From contig CALUPO010000006.1 of NCBI GenBank assembly GCA_944322675.1, positions 59,394-123,393 of the forward strand: a stretch of DNA of 64,000 nt. Reading direction: 5' to 3'. Both the position numbers and the translations under genes were made by a program. Below the pieces are notes generated by a model. That model ran no database searches. It had not been told where the DNA came from and worked only from the letters and a program-made list of their open reading frames with translations. Source of the DNA: Candidatus Gastranaerophilales bacterium. GTDB lineage: Bacteria > Cyanobacteriota > Vampirovibrionia > Gastranaerophilales > Gastranaerophilaceae. Shown piece by piece: positions 38,729 through 47,380 of this stretch (the first letter of the stretch is position 1; every line of letters starts with the position of its first letter).

Positions 38729-38855
38729 ATTCTTTATTTTATCATATTTTTTTACTTATGTACAATGTTTTATTTTTTATAATTAAAATTTGTAAAGTTT
38801 TGTATCAATTAAAAAAAACTAGCAATTTTTTTTTTTATAGTTTTTATATATGTGA

Positions 38856-38867
38856 GAACACATGTTC
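38856..38867. promoter_or_regulatory. SOS-box-like palindrome GAAC-N4-GTTC
   Basis: GAACACATGTTC fits the Gram-positive LexA (DinR) consensus GAAC-R-N-R-Y-GTTC, and the symmetry extends one pair outward (A/T). It lies just 5 nt upstream of a TATAGT (38873-38878), so a bound repressor would block that promoter, which faces the GH77-like gene 120 nt away. One match in 64 kb is compatible with chance. Confidence 0.35.
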
Positions 38868-38996
38868 TTTACTATAGTATAAAAAAGTAGGAAAATTTAT
38901 AATAATTTATAAAAATTTCATATTAATGGTCAAAGCATAAATAATAATTTTTTCTATTTTTAATAAATTAAAATATATAAAAGAAAGAGTTTAGTT

Positions 38997-41093
38997 ATGA
39001 AAATAAATAATATTAAGCAAAATGTAAGATTTGGTGAAGCTTTAACAACACGAGAAAGAAAAAAGGGTGATAAATTAAAAGCAAAGGCAATGAAAATTTT
39101 GGATCTTCACGATATTATTCTTATCACTCCAGAAGCTTCATTGCCAAGCAATACTAATAAAAATATAGGCATGGGGCAAATTAATAGTAAAGATTCATAT
39201 GATTTTTTTAAGTTTATGAAATCATACACCGGAATGAATATTGTTAAAGTTCTTCCACAAGGTAATTACAAATATAAAAAAGATGGATATTATGGAGCCT
39301 ATGGAACTTCTGCTTTAAATTTAGGGATTCAACTTATAAATCTTGAAGAACTTACGACAGATGAATATGGTTCAATTCTTTCAAATAATACTTTTAATAA
39401 AGTCATTGAAAAAAATAAAACAACACAAAAAGATAGTGGTCTTGCAAATTTCGAAAATATTGTGCTTGATAATTCTCCATTTAATGAGGCATTAAAAGAA
39501 TCCTATGAAAATTTCAAAAAATCAGATAATACAAATGTTAGAAATTTAAAGAAAGAATTTGAAAATTATAAAAAAGACTATCAAGATATACTTGAACCTA
39601 TGGGTATTTTTAAAGTTTTAACAAAAAAATATAACTCGGATAATTTTGAATTATGGGATAACATTGATAAAAATTTATACAACAAAGACCTAATTAGTGA
39701 AGATACAAAAAACAAAAGAATAACCGAAATAAAGTCAAAATATGAAGATGATTTAAACTTTTTATATTTTAAAGAATTTTTAGCAGAAAAAAACCTTGCA
39801 AAAGCACGAAAAAATCTTAATAAAGATGGTTTAAAGCTTATGGGAGATTGTTTGGTTGGTTTTTCAAAAGATGAACAATGGGCACACCCGAAAGCTTTTG
39901 CAAATGCAAATATTTGTTCTCCTAATTGGGGAATAAAAGCTCTGGATTTTACAACAATTTGTGATAATAATTCTGAAAGCAATAAACTTATAAGAAAAAA
40001 AGTAGCACTTTTTGCAAAAAGATATGATGCCATCCGTCTTGATGTCGGCTGGGGATATACAAGTCCTATTCTTTATTGTAAAACAGAAGAACAAAAAAAA
40101 TCTCTTGAAAAAGATTATAATTATGATGATAACATTAATGGTTACCGGTTAAAAAATCCATTAAATGATAAATTACTAAATATTATTGAACAAGAGGTTA
40201 AAACTGTAAAAGGTGACAAATTTGACAAAAATGACCTCATTTATGAAGTTGAAGCCGGCGGGGCTGAATTTTCTGTTTATGATTGGAGTAAACATTGTGT
40301 TATTCCGGCTTTTCAAAATAGAAAGATAGTTCAAAGTACCTGTTACATGGATGAAAAATATACATCAATTGATGCAATTGAAAATCAAATGCATGTTCCA
40401 AGAGACAATTATGTTCTTATGGTTGGCAATCACGATCATCTGGCTTTAAATGCTCTTGCTCAGGGAATTGACAATGATAGTATATTTAGATTAAACGGAG
40501 ATAACGTAGAACAAAAGAAAAATGCACAATATCCTGTTTTAAGTAAAGAATTAAAATTGGATGAAGAAACTCTTAAAAAAGATAAAAATGAATTTATAAA
40601 AGCTAAGTTTGCTCATATATTTTTGGCAAAAAATGTTAAATTATTTTTTATGGATGTTTTTGGAAGATTAGAACAATTTGATTCTCAAAGAAGAAATTCA
40701 AGCAAAAATTATAGATACACAATTCCAGCAAATTATGAAGAAGCTTTCCATACAGCAATCCAAAACGGAAACGGACTTAATATTTATAGTACACTTGCTA
40801 AATCCATGAAAGCTAAAGGTTTAGATAAAAAAAATCAAAGTCTATATAATCAACTAAATAAACTTGGAGAAAAATTATACAAAAAAGGTGTAAAAACTGA
40901 AGCAGAAGCTAATAAAATAGCCAAAGGAGAATTAAAAAAAGCTATAGGTATAATTTTAATGATTATATCACCATTTCTTGCAATTGGAAGTGGATTATTA
41001 TTATATTTAAATAAAAAAAATAATAAAGAAACAAATAATAATAAAATTATAGAAAAAAATAATGAAAATGAGATTGATGCAGATGAAGTTTAG
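38997..41093 (+). CDS. GH77-like 4-alpha-glucanotransferase with MKI-FG N-terminus and C-terminal membrane helix
   Basis: A 698-residue protein. After MKINNIKQNVRFGEALTT come amylomaltase-like features: YGAYGTSALNLGIQLINLEEL near residue 100, LMGDCLVGFSKDEQWAHP, the putative nucleophile Asp in AIRLDVGWGY (about residue 350), the acid/base Glu in YEVEAGGAEF (about 420) and the transition-state Asp in VGNHDHLAL (about 480). The core therefore looks active on alpha-glucans, with wide divergence from MalQ. Residues about 649-671 form a transmembrane helix followed by a polar Asn/Glu tail, unusual for this family. The weak ribosome site is AAAGAAAGAG. Identification as GH77 rests on motif recall. 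Confidence 0.72.
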   Translation: MKINNIKQNVRFGEALTTRERKKGDKLKAKAMKILDLHDIILITPEASLPSNTNKNIGMGQINSKDSYDFFKFMKSYTGMNIVKVLPQGNYKYKKDGYYGAYGTSALNLGIQLINLEELTTDEYGSILSNNTFNKVIEKNKTTQKDSGLANFENIVLDNSPFNEALKESYENFKKSDNTNVRNLKKEFENYKKDYQDILEPMGIFKVLTKKYNSDNFELWDNIDKNLYNKDLISEDTKNKRITEIKSKYEDDLNFLYFKEFLAEKNLAKARKNLNKDGLKLMGDCLVGFSKDEQWAHPKAFANANICSPNWGIKALDFTTICDNNSESNKLIRKKVALFAKRYDAIRLDVGWGYTSPILYCKTEEQKKSLEKDYNYDDNINGYRLKNPLNDKLLNIIEQEVKTVKGDKFDKNDLIYEVEAGGAEFSVYDWSKHCVIPAFQNRKIVQSTCYMDEKYTSIDAIENQMHVPRDNYVLMVGNHDHLALNALAQGIDNDSIFRLNGDNVEQKKNAQYPVLSKELKLDEETLKKDKNEFIKAKFAHIFLAKNVKLFFMDVFGRLEQFDSQRRNSSKNYRYTIPANYEEAFHTAIQNGNGLNIYSTLAKSMKAKGLDKKNQSLYNQLNKLGEKLYKKGVKTEAEANKIAKGELKKAIGIILMIISPFLAIGSGLLLYLNKKNNKETNNNKIIEKNNENEIDADEV

Positions 41094-41094
41094 T

Positions 41095-41123
41095 TTGTTA
41101 TATCTTTACCTTTTAAGTATAAT
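41095..41123 (+). promoter_or_regulatory. mutS2 promoter abutting the start codon
   Basis: TTGTTA (41095-41100), a 17-nt spacer and TATAAT (41118-41123), then 6 nt and the mutS2 ATG (41130). No ribosome site exists, so a leaderless mRNA is predicted. Confidence 0.6.
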
Positions 41124-41129
41124 TTCACT

Positions 41130-43517
41130 ATGGATAAATATTTAAAAATACTTGAATTTGATAAAGTCCTTGATGAACTTTTAAAATTTACTGATTTTAG
41201 TCTAACAAGAAATAAAATTCTAAATATTAAACCTATATCAAACATTATTGAATTGAATAGACAATTTTCTATGTTAGGCGAAATGAAGGATATTTTAAGA
41301 TTAAACTTAAATTTACCTCTAAATAAACTATATGACACATCAAAATCTTTAAATGACCTAAATTTTAAACGAACGCTGTCAATTGAAGATTTAGTAAATA
41401 TAGCTAACAATTTAAAAACTTCTCGTTTACTAAAAAGTTTTTTTTCACAACATCAAAAAGATTTTAGCAATTTATACAAAATGGAAGCAATTTTATTTTC
41501 AAATAAAGAATTGGAAGATGAAATTTTTAATACATTTGATGACAAGCTTAATGTTGTTGATGAGGCATCATTGGAGTTAAAAAGTCTTCGTAATCAAAAA
41601 AGAAGTCTGGAGCAAAATATAAAAGATACTATTTCAAACTTACTTAAAGATCCCAATTTCAACAAATATCTTCAAAGCAATATTGTTACAACAAGAGATG
41701 GAAGAAGTGCTTTTCTTGTTAAAGCTGAAAACAAAAATAAAATTGATGGCATTATACTTGATGCTTCTTCAAGCCTTCAAACATATTATATTGAACCAAA
41801 AGAATTAGTCACTTTAAATAACAAAATACGAAACATTGATATTGAGATAAAGAAAGAAATTGAAAAAATATTGTTCTTGTTAAGTCAAAAACTTGAACCG
41901 TTTATACTTGAACTTGAAAAAAATTTGAATATTTTAGTTGAAACTGATTTTTTATATGCAAAAGCAAGATACTCACATAGATTTGACCTGTGCACACCTG
42001 AATTTGTCAAAGAAAAAATTATAGATTTAAAAGAAATGAAAAATCCTATATTACAGCTTGTCTGTGAAAATATTGTTAAAAATGATTTTTATATGGATGA
42101 AAATTCAAATGCAATAATAATAACAGGCTCTAATACTGGTGGTAAGACAGTTGTTTTAAAAACAATAGGTCTTGCTATTTTAATGGCAAAATCAGGTCTT
42201 GATGTTGGTGCAACAAGTGCTAAAATTTATATGTTTGATAATGTTTTAGCTGATATTGGTGATGAGCAAAATATTCTACAAAATCTTTCAACCTTTTCAG
42301 CTCACTTAAAAAATATAAATAGTATTATTAATGAAGCCACAGAAGATAGTCTTATACTTTTTGATGAAATATGCTCAGGAACTGACCCCATTGAAGGTGA
42401 AGCACTTGCTCAATCAATTTTAACATATATTCAAAAACATAAAGCTTTTTCAATTTCAACAACTCACTTTAGCTCATTAAAAAACTTAGCATTTATAAAT
42501 AAAAATTTTTTAAACGCTTCCGTTGCTTTTGATAATGAAACATTAAAACCAACTTATAAACTTCTCCTTGGAATCCCGGGATTAAGTCATGCAATTAATA
42601 TCGCCTCAAATTTAGGATTAAATCAACAGATAATTAATGAAGCAAATGAAATTATAAATAAGAAACAAAATAAACAAAATACAAACTCAAACTTAAACAA
42701 TGAAATAATAGGAAAAATTATAAATACTCACAACAAAATTGAAAAACAAAATAAAGAACTTGTGCAAAAGGAACTTAATATAAAAAAAATTGAAAAAGAA
42801 TATATTGAAAAACTTGAAACGTTAAAAAATGAAAAACGTAAAAATTTAAATAATTTTAAGAAAAAATATCAAAACAAGTATGAAAAAACCAGAAATGAAT
42901 TAAAGGATATAATTGAAAATGCAAAGAAAGCTAATGATAAAAAAGTTTTTGTAAATTCATATAATAAAATAGCCAATCTTGAAAAATCAAGTTTCACTAT
43001 GTTTGAAGAAGATGAAAATGAATTAAGTCATGATTATAAAAAAATCAACTGGAATGTTATAAAACCTCAAGATAAAGTATTACTTAAAAATTTAAACCAA
43101 CCGGCAGTGTTTCTAAATCATGTTAAAAAAGGTAAAACAGTTCAAATTCAACTTGGCAATATAAAAACAGTAGTTGATATTAACAAACTTGCAAAATATG
43201 AAAACTCTTATATAAATACAAACATTAAATTAAAAAAATTCAAAAAACAAAAACCATTTGAATTTGAGCGAAATAGCATTCCTTCAAAAATAGACCTTCG
43301 AGGAATGAATGTTGATGAAGCCATAAGAACTGTTGAATATTATATTGATAAAGCTATTCTAACAAATTTGACAAATTTGACTATAATTGCAGGCAAAGGA
43401 ACCGGAGCTTTAAAACAAGCAATAGGTAATTATATAAAAAATTCAAGTTATATAACAAAATATCGAACAGGAACACTTGAAGAAGGCGGTGATTGTGTAT
43501 TTTTTATTGAAGTTTAA
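41130..43517 (+). CDS. mutS2: Endonuclease MutS2
   Basis: Recombination-suppressing MutS homologue, also linked to ribosome-collision rescue. It is 795 residues with no MutS mismatch-recognition domain. A clamp/core region covers 1-300; the ATPase has Walker A GSNTGGKTVVLKT (about 332-345), Walker B LILFDEICSGTDP and the LSTFSAHLKNI signature. A coiled coil rich in Lys/Glu/Asn spans about 505-610, and a C-terminal Smr nuclease domain (IDLRGMNVDEA, IIAGKGTGALK) ends the protein. The start codon follows the promoter directly. Confidence 0.96.
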   Translation: MDKYLKILEFDKVLDELLKFTDFSLTRNKILNIKPISNIIELNRQFSMLGEMKDILRLNLNLPLNKLYDTSKSLNDLNFKRTLSIEDLVNIANNLKTSRLLKSFFSQHQKDFSNLYKMEAILFSNKELEDEIFNTFDDKLNVVDEASLELKSLRNQKRSLEQNIKDTISNLLKDPNFNKYLQSNIVTTRDGRSAFLVKAENKNKIDGIILDASSSLQTYYIEPKELVTLNNKIRNIDIEIKKEIEKILFLLSQKLEPFILELEKNLNILVETDFLYAKARYSHRFDLCTPEFVKEKIIDLKEMKNPILQLVCENIVKNDFYMDENSNAIIITGSNTGGKTVVLKTIGLAILMAKSGLDVGATSAKIYMFDNVLADIGDEQNILQNLSTFSAHLKNINSIINEATEDSLILFDEICSGTDPIEGEALAQSILTYIQKHKAFSISTTHFSSLKNLAFINKNFLNASVAFDNETLKPTYKLLLGIPGLSHAINIASNLGLNQQIINEANEIINKKQNKQNTNSNLNNEIIGKIINTHNKIEKQNKELVQKELNIKKIEKEYIEKLETLKNEKRKNLNNFKKKYQNKYEKTRNELKDIIENAKKANDKKVFVNSYNKIANLEKSSFTMFEEDENELSHDYKKINWNVIKPQDKVLLKNLNQPAVFLNHVKKGKTVQIQLGNIKTVVDINKLAKYENSYINTNIKLKKFKKQKPFEFERNSIPSKIDLRGMNVDEAIRTVEYYIDKAILTNLTNLTIIAGKGTGALKQAIGNYIKNSSYITKYRTGTLEEGGDCVFFIEV

Positions 43518-43594
43518 ATTATACATATAATTTATTTTATGATATTATAAAATCTATAAATTTGTTATTTTATTTTTGAAAGTGAGATTAAGAA

Positions 43595-44548
43595 ATGGAA
43601 AAGTATAGAATCGGAACGGATGTTGGCGGAACAAATGTAAAAATAGCATTGGTAGATAATAAAGGTGCTTTAATATACTCAAATACAGTGCCAACCCGTG
43701 CTGAAATGGGGTATGAATACACAATTAACAATATAAAACAGGCTATTGATGATTTAATGAAAGAAACAAATACTACAAAAGATAATATTGAAGGCATCGG
43801 ATTTGGGTTTCCTGGCCAAATTGATTTCACAAACGGTATAGTTCGTGCGTTACCAAATATTCCGGGCTGGGTCAATGTTCCTTTATCAAAAATTATGGAA
43901 GACGAGTTTAAAATTCCAACCCGTGTTGACAATGATGTTCGAGTTGCAGCATTAGGTGAATTGAATTATGGTGCTGGAGTTGGGTGTCAAAATTTAATTT
44001 GTATTACTGTTGGAACTGGTATTGGGTCTGGCTTAATTATAAACGGCAAACTTGTTCGAGGTGCAAGCAACGCTGCTGGTGAAATTGGACATATTAAAAT
44101 GCAAATGTTTGATGGCCCTATTTGTGGTTGTGGAGATCAGGGATGTTTTGAGGCTTTTGCATCAGGACCTTCTATTGTTGCTATGGCCTATGATTATATT
44201 AAAGGTGGAAAATCTACAAAATTTAGAGAACTTGCTTCAGGCGGTGAGATTACTCCTTATATTGTTGCTGAGGCTGCTAAGGCCGGTGATTGTGTTGCTA
44301 TTAAAATATTTGAAATTATTGGTGAATATATTGGCATTGGTTTATCGTCAGTTATTAATCTTTTAAATCCCGAAAAAATTGTTATTGGTGGTGGCGTTGC
44401 TGATGCAGGCGATATCCTTTTTGACCCTATTCGTGAAACTATCAAAAAACGTGCTATGAAAATACAAGCTGAGGCTTGTCAAATTGTTAAAGCAAAACTT
44501 GGCAACACAGCAGGAGTCATTGGGGCTAGCCTTCTCATTAAAAGCTAA
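43595..44548 (+). CDS. ROK-family sugar kinase, probable glucokinase
   Basis: Phosphorylates glucose or a related hexose with ATP. It is 317 residues. The phosphate loop RIGTDVGGTNVKIALVD opens the protein. The ROK zinc motif lies near residue 176 (GCGDQGCFEAFASG), preceded by the His of EIGHIKM. The glucokinase-type GFGFPGQID and VDNDVRVAALGE are present, as is a C-terminal adenosine motif (VIGGGVADAG). There is no helix-turn-helix domain, so it is an enzyme rather than a ROK repressor. It fits the glycogen genes here. holA follows after 13 nt. Confidence 0.93.
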   Translation: MEKYRIGTDVGGTNVKIALVDNKGALIYSNTVPTRAEMGYEYTINNIKQAIDDLMKETNTTKDNIEGIGFGFPGQIDFTNGIVRALPNIPGWVNVPLSKIMEDEFKIPTRVDNDVRVAALGELNYGAGVGCQNLICITVGTGIGSGLIINGKLVRGASNAAGEIGHIKMQMFDGPICGCGDQGCFEAFASGPSIVAMAYDYIKGGKSTKFRELASGGEITPYIVAEAAKAGDCVAIKIFEIIGEYIGIGLSSVINLLNPEKIVIGGGVADAGDILFDPIRETIKKRAMKIQAEACQIVKAKLGNTAGVIGASLLIKS

Positions 44549-44561
44549 GTGAATAAATTTT

Positions 44562-45539
44562 ATGAATGTATATTTTATATATGGAAAAGAAGATTATGAT
44601 ATAAATAAAAAAATTGAGGACTTAAAAAAAGATTTTTTAGATCCTCAATTTTCTTCATTAAATTTTAAAATAATAAATAATCCAAATTATGATACACTTG
44701 AAGCAGCACTTTTATCACAAGGATTTATGAATATAAACACCATTATTGTGATAAATTGTGAAAGATATTTTTTTGATAAAGATAAAATTGATTTTTCGGA
44801 TAAGGAATTAAAAAGTCTTGAAAAAATATTAAATAGTGATTTGTCTTCAAATAAAAAAGTAATATTTGTTGCAAAAGTTCCAAGAGATTCTCAAAAAAAA
44901 CTTGATACAAGACGAAAAATATTCAAAATATTAGCTTCTAACAAAAAAAATACTTTTGAATTTGATGAATATAAACCATATGATAAAAATTTACCTTCAA
45001 GAGTGGTCGAAATTGCAAAATCTCTTAACTTTAAAATTAATTCTCAAATTGCTGAAACATTAATTAAACATTCTGGAGTAAATTTAAATATTTTAGCTAA
45101 TCAAATTGAAAAACTTATATTATCTATTCATCCACGAAAAACAGCTGATTTTAATGATATAAAAAAATATTGTACACATTGTGATGATGTATTTGCATTA
45201 ATTGATAAACTTTTTGAAAAAAATAAAGATGACATATTGATTGAACTTAAAAGCCTGCTATTTAAACGCCACCCACTTGAAATTCTTGCTGTTTTGCAGT
45301 CAACTATTTCAAATTATCTAGTTATAAAAAATTACCAAAATAAATTATCAAATTTTGAAATTTCAAAGAAAATAGGAATACACGAATATCGAGTTAAATT
45401 GGCAATTGATAAAATGAAAAATATATCTTTAAGCGAACTTACAAATTTAAAACTAGCATTAATAAAAGCTGAAGAAAATATTAAAGAAGGTAAGTTGAAC
45501 GAAAATTTGTCTTTAGAGATTGTTTTGTTAAACTTTTAA
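44562..45539 (+). CDS. holA: DNA polymerase III subunit delta
   Basis: Clamp-loader subunit that opens the sliding clamp. It is 325 residues with the delta layout: MNVYFIYGKEDYDINKKIEDL, an AAA-like fold without Walker motifs, the central LPSRVVEIAKSLNFKINSQIAETLI with SGVNLNILANQIEKL, and a C-terminal collar domain. Sequence similarity in this family is low but the order of motifs is convincing. There is no ribosome site; it is probably coupled to the ROK kinase gene. Its stop overlaps that of etfA by 4 nt on opposite strands. Confidence 0.9.
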   Translation: MNVYFIYGKEDYDINKKIEDLKKDFLDPQFSSLNFKIINNPNYDTLEAALLSQGFMNINTIIVINCERYFFDKDKIDFSDKELKSLEKILNSDLSSNKKVIFVAKVPRDSQKKLDTRRKIFKILASNKKNTFEFDEYKPYDKNLPSRVVEIAKSLNFKINSQIAETLIKHSGVNLNILANQIEKLILSIHPRKTADFNDIKKYCTHCDDVFALIDKLFEKNKDDILIELKSLLFKRHPLEILAVLQSTISNYLVIKNYQNKLSNFEISKKIGIHEYRVKLAIDKMKNISLSELTNLKLALIKAEENIKEGKLNENLSLEIVLLNF

Positions 45540-46525
45540 ACCTTTTGTGAAAGCAAATTTTCCAATTGCTCTATAACTAATGCTGCATCATCAACAATAC
45601 CAATATCGCAATGATTAAAAATAGGAGCATTGGGGTCATTATTAATAGCAATAATTTTTTTACAATTTTTAATCCCACATAAATGCTGAATAGCACCGCT
45701 TATCCCAAAAGCAATATATAAATCAGCAGCAACACTTTGGCCAGTTTGACCAATTTGAATATTTGATGAAGCAAATCCAGCTTCAACTATCAATCTTGAA
45801 CCACCAATTTGAGCACCCATAATATTTGCTAAATTTTCTAGTTTTGCAAAACCTTCTTTGTTTTTTAATCCCATGCCACCGGAAAGTATTATTCTTGCAT
45901 TTGCTAAGTCATTATTTATTTCTCGTTTTATCTGCTTTATTAATGACAGTTTACTTTTGTATTCTTGAAAATTATAATCTTTAAAAATTATTGTAGGGTT
46001 ATTTTCATCAAATTTTTCAATTTTAAATACATTTTCACGAACAGTCGCCATTTGTGGATAAGTTTTTGACCAAATGGTCGCCATCAATTCACCACCAAAT
46101 GTCGGTCGTGTTGCACTTAAATTCTTTTCATCATTAATATCAAGTTCAATACAATCAGCAGTTAAACCTGTATGCAAAGAATTTGAAATCATTGGTGCTA
46201 TTGTCCTGCCTATATTTGTACCGCCTATTAAAAAAATTTTAGGGTTTACCTCAAGAACTATATTCTTTATACAATTATAATAATAATCACTATTAAACTC
46301 TTTAAAATTATCATTTTTTACAATTATTATTTCATCAATATTATAATATTTAAGTTCATTAATTATTTCATCAAAATTTAAATCAGATGGAGATAATATT
46401 AATAGTTTTAATTTAGAGTCATCAAGCTTGTTTTTTAAATAATTAGCTTTTGACAAAAGTTGAAAAACACAAGGACGTAACTTATTTGATATAGAAAATT
46501 CACCAAAAATTAAAATATCATTCAT
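45536..46525 (-). CDS. etfA: Electron transfer flavoprotein alpha subunit
   Basis: FAD-binding half of ETF, 329 residues. The C-terminal FAD domain is canonical: AGGS-like GGSRLIVEAGFASSNIQIGQTG, followed by ADLYIAFGISGAIQHLCG and IIAINNDPNAPIF. GAGGA lies about 8 nt upstream. It is paired with etfB, 3 nt apart. No acyl-CoA dehydrogenase, quinone oxidoreductase or lactate dehydrogenase partner is in the window, so the electron donor and acceptor are unknown; an electron-bifurcating use is possible in a fermenter. Confidence 0.95.
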   Translation of the reverse strand: MNDILIFGEFSISNKLRPCVFQLLSKANYLKNKLDDSKLKLLILSPSDLNFDEIINELKYYNIDEIIIVKNDNFKEFNSDYYYNCIKNIVLEVNPKIFLIGGTNIGRTIAPMISNSLHTGLTADCIELDINDEKNLSATRPTFGGELMATIWSKTYPQMATVRENVFKIEKFDENNPTIIFKDYNFQEYKSKLSLIKQIKREINNDLANARIILSGGMGLKNKEGFAKLENLANIMGAQIGGSRLIVEAGFASSNIQIGQTGQSVAADLYIAFGISGAIQHLCGIKNCKKIIAINNDPNAPIFNHCDIGIVDDAALVIEQLENLLSQKV

Positions 46526-46528
46526 AAC

Positions 46529-47356
46529 TTAATCCTCATAATAGTCAAACAACTTTTGAACTTCTTTTAGAATAATTTTTGCACCATCATTTGAAGACAA
46601 ATTGGAATAGATTTTTTTTTCACGATTATTATCTTCATTATATCGATAAGCATTATATACATATGTTGGTGAACCTTGTAAGCCAACCTGATTTCTTTCA
46701 AAACCTAAATCATTTGCAGTTAAAATTTTAATATCTTTTCTTTGACTTAACATATAACCCAAAACATTTGGATTTCTTAGTTTACAATTGTTATTTATAA
46801 CACACATTAAACTTTTCAAAGGTAATTTTACAATATTAAAACTATCTTCAAAATTTTGTTGCACAACAATAGAATCGTCATTTACTTCAATTAAAGAAGA
46901 AATATAAGTAACTACAGGGATATTAAGATTAACAGCAATTCCGACTCCTGTTTGAGCAGTATCTCCATCCGATGCAAATTGTCCACATATAACAAGATCA
47001 AATTCATCTTGAAATACATATTTTATTGCTTGAGCTAAAATTTTAGATGTGATATAAGAATCAGAGCCAAGAAAAACTTTATCAGTAATTAAATATGCAT
47101 TATCACACCCAAGTGCAAGTGCATATTTTAAAATTTCACAAGCTTTATATGGTCCCATAGAAAATACACTAATTTGTGTTTGTTTGTCCTTGTATGCTTC
47201 TTTTATATTAAACGCCATTTCAAGAGCATACTCATCACATAAATTTATTATACTATCCATATTAGTTCTATCAATAGTATTATTTTGAGTCCATTTAATT
47301 TGACCTGTATCAGGAACCTGTTTTATACAAACAGCTATTTTTAATTGTTGTTTCAT
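46529..47356 (-). CDS. etfB: Electron transfer flavoprotein beta subunit
   Basis: Nucleotide-binding half of ETF, 275 residues. The N-terminal AVCIKQVPDTGQIKW, DEYALEMAFNIKE, ICGQFASDGDTAQTGVGIA and the C-terminal beta signature region are recognisable. AAAGGA lies about 10 nt upstream. It is followed by etfA and preceded by a TPR gene 24 nt away in the same direction, so the three may share a message. Confidence 0.95.
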   Translation of the reverse strand: MKQQLKIAVCIKQVPDTGQIKWTQNNTIDRTNMDSIINLCDEYALEMAFNIKEAYKDKQTQISVFSMGPYKACEILKYALALGCDNAYLITDKVFLGSDSYITSKILAQAIKYVFQDEFDLVICGQFASDGDTAQTGVGIAVNLNIPVVTYISSLIEVNDDSIVVQQNFEDSFNIVKLPLKSLMCVINNNCKLRNPNVLGYMLSQRKDIKILTANDLGFERNQVGLQGSPTYVYNAYRYNEDNNREKKIYSNLSSNDGAKIILKEVQKLFDYYED

Positions 47357-47380
47357 ATAAACGTGTCCTTTTTTTTATTT

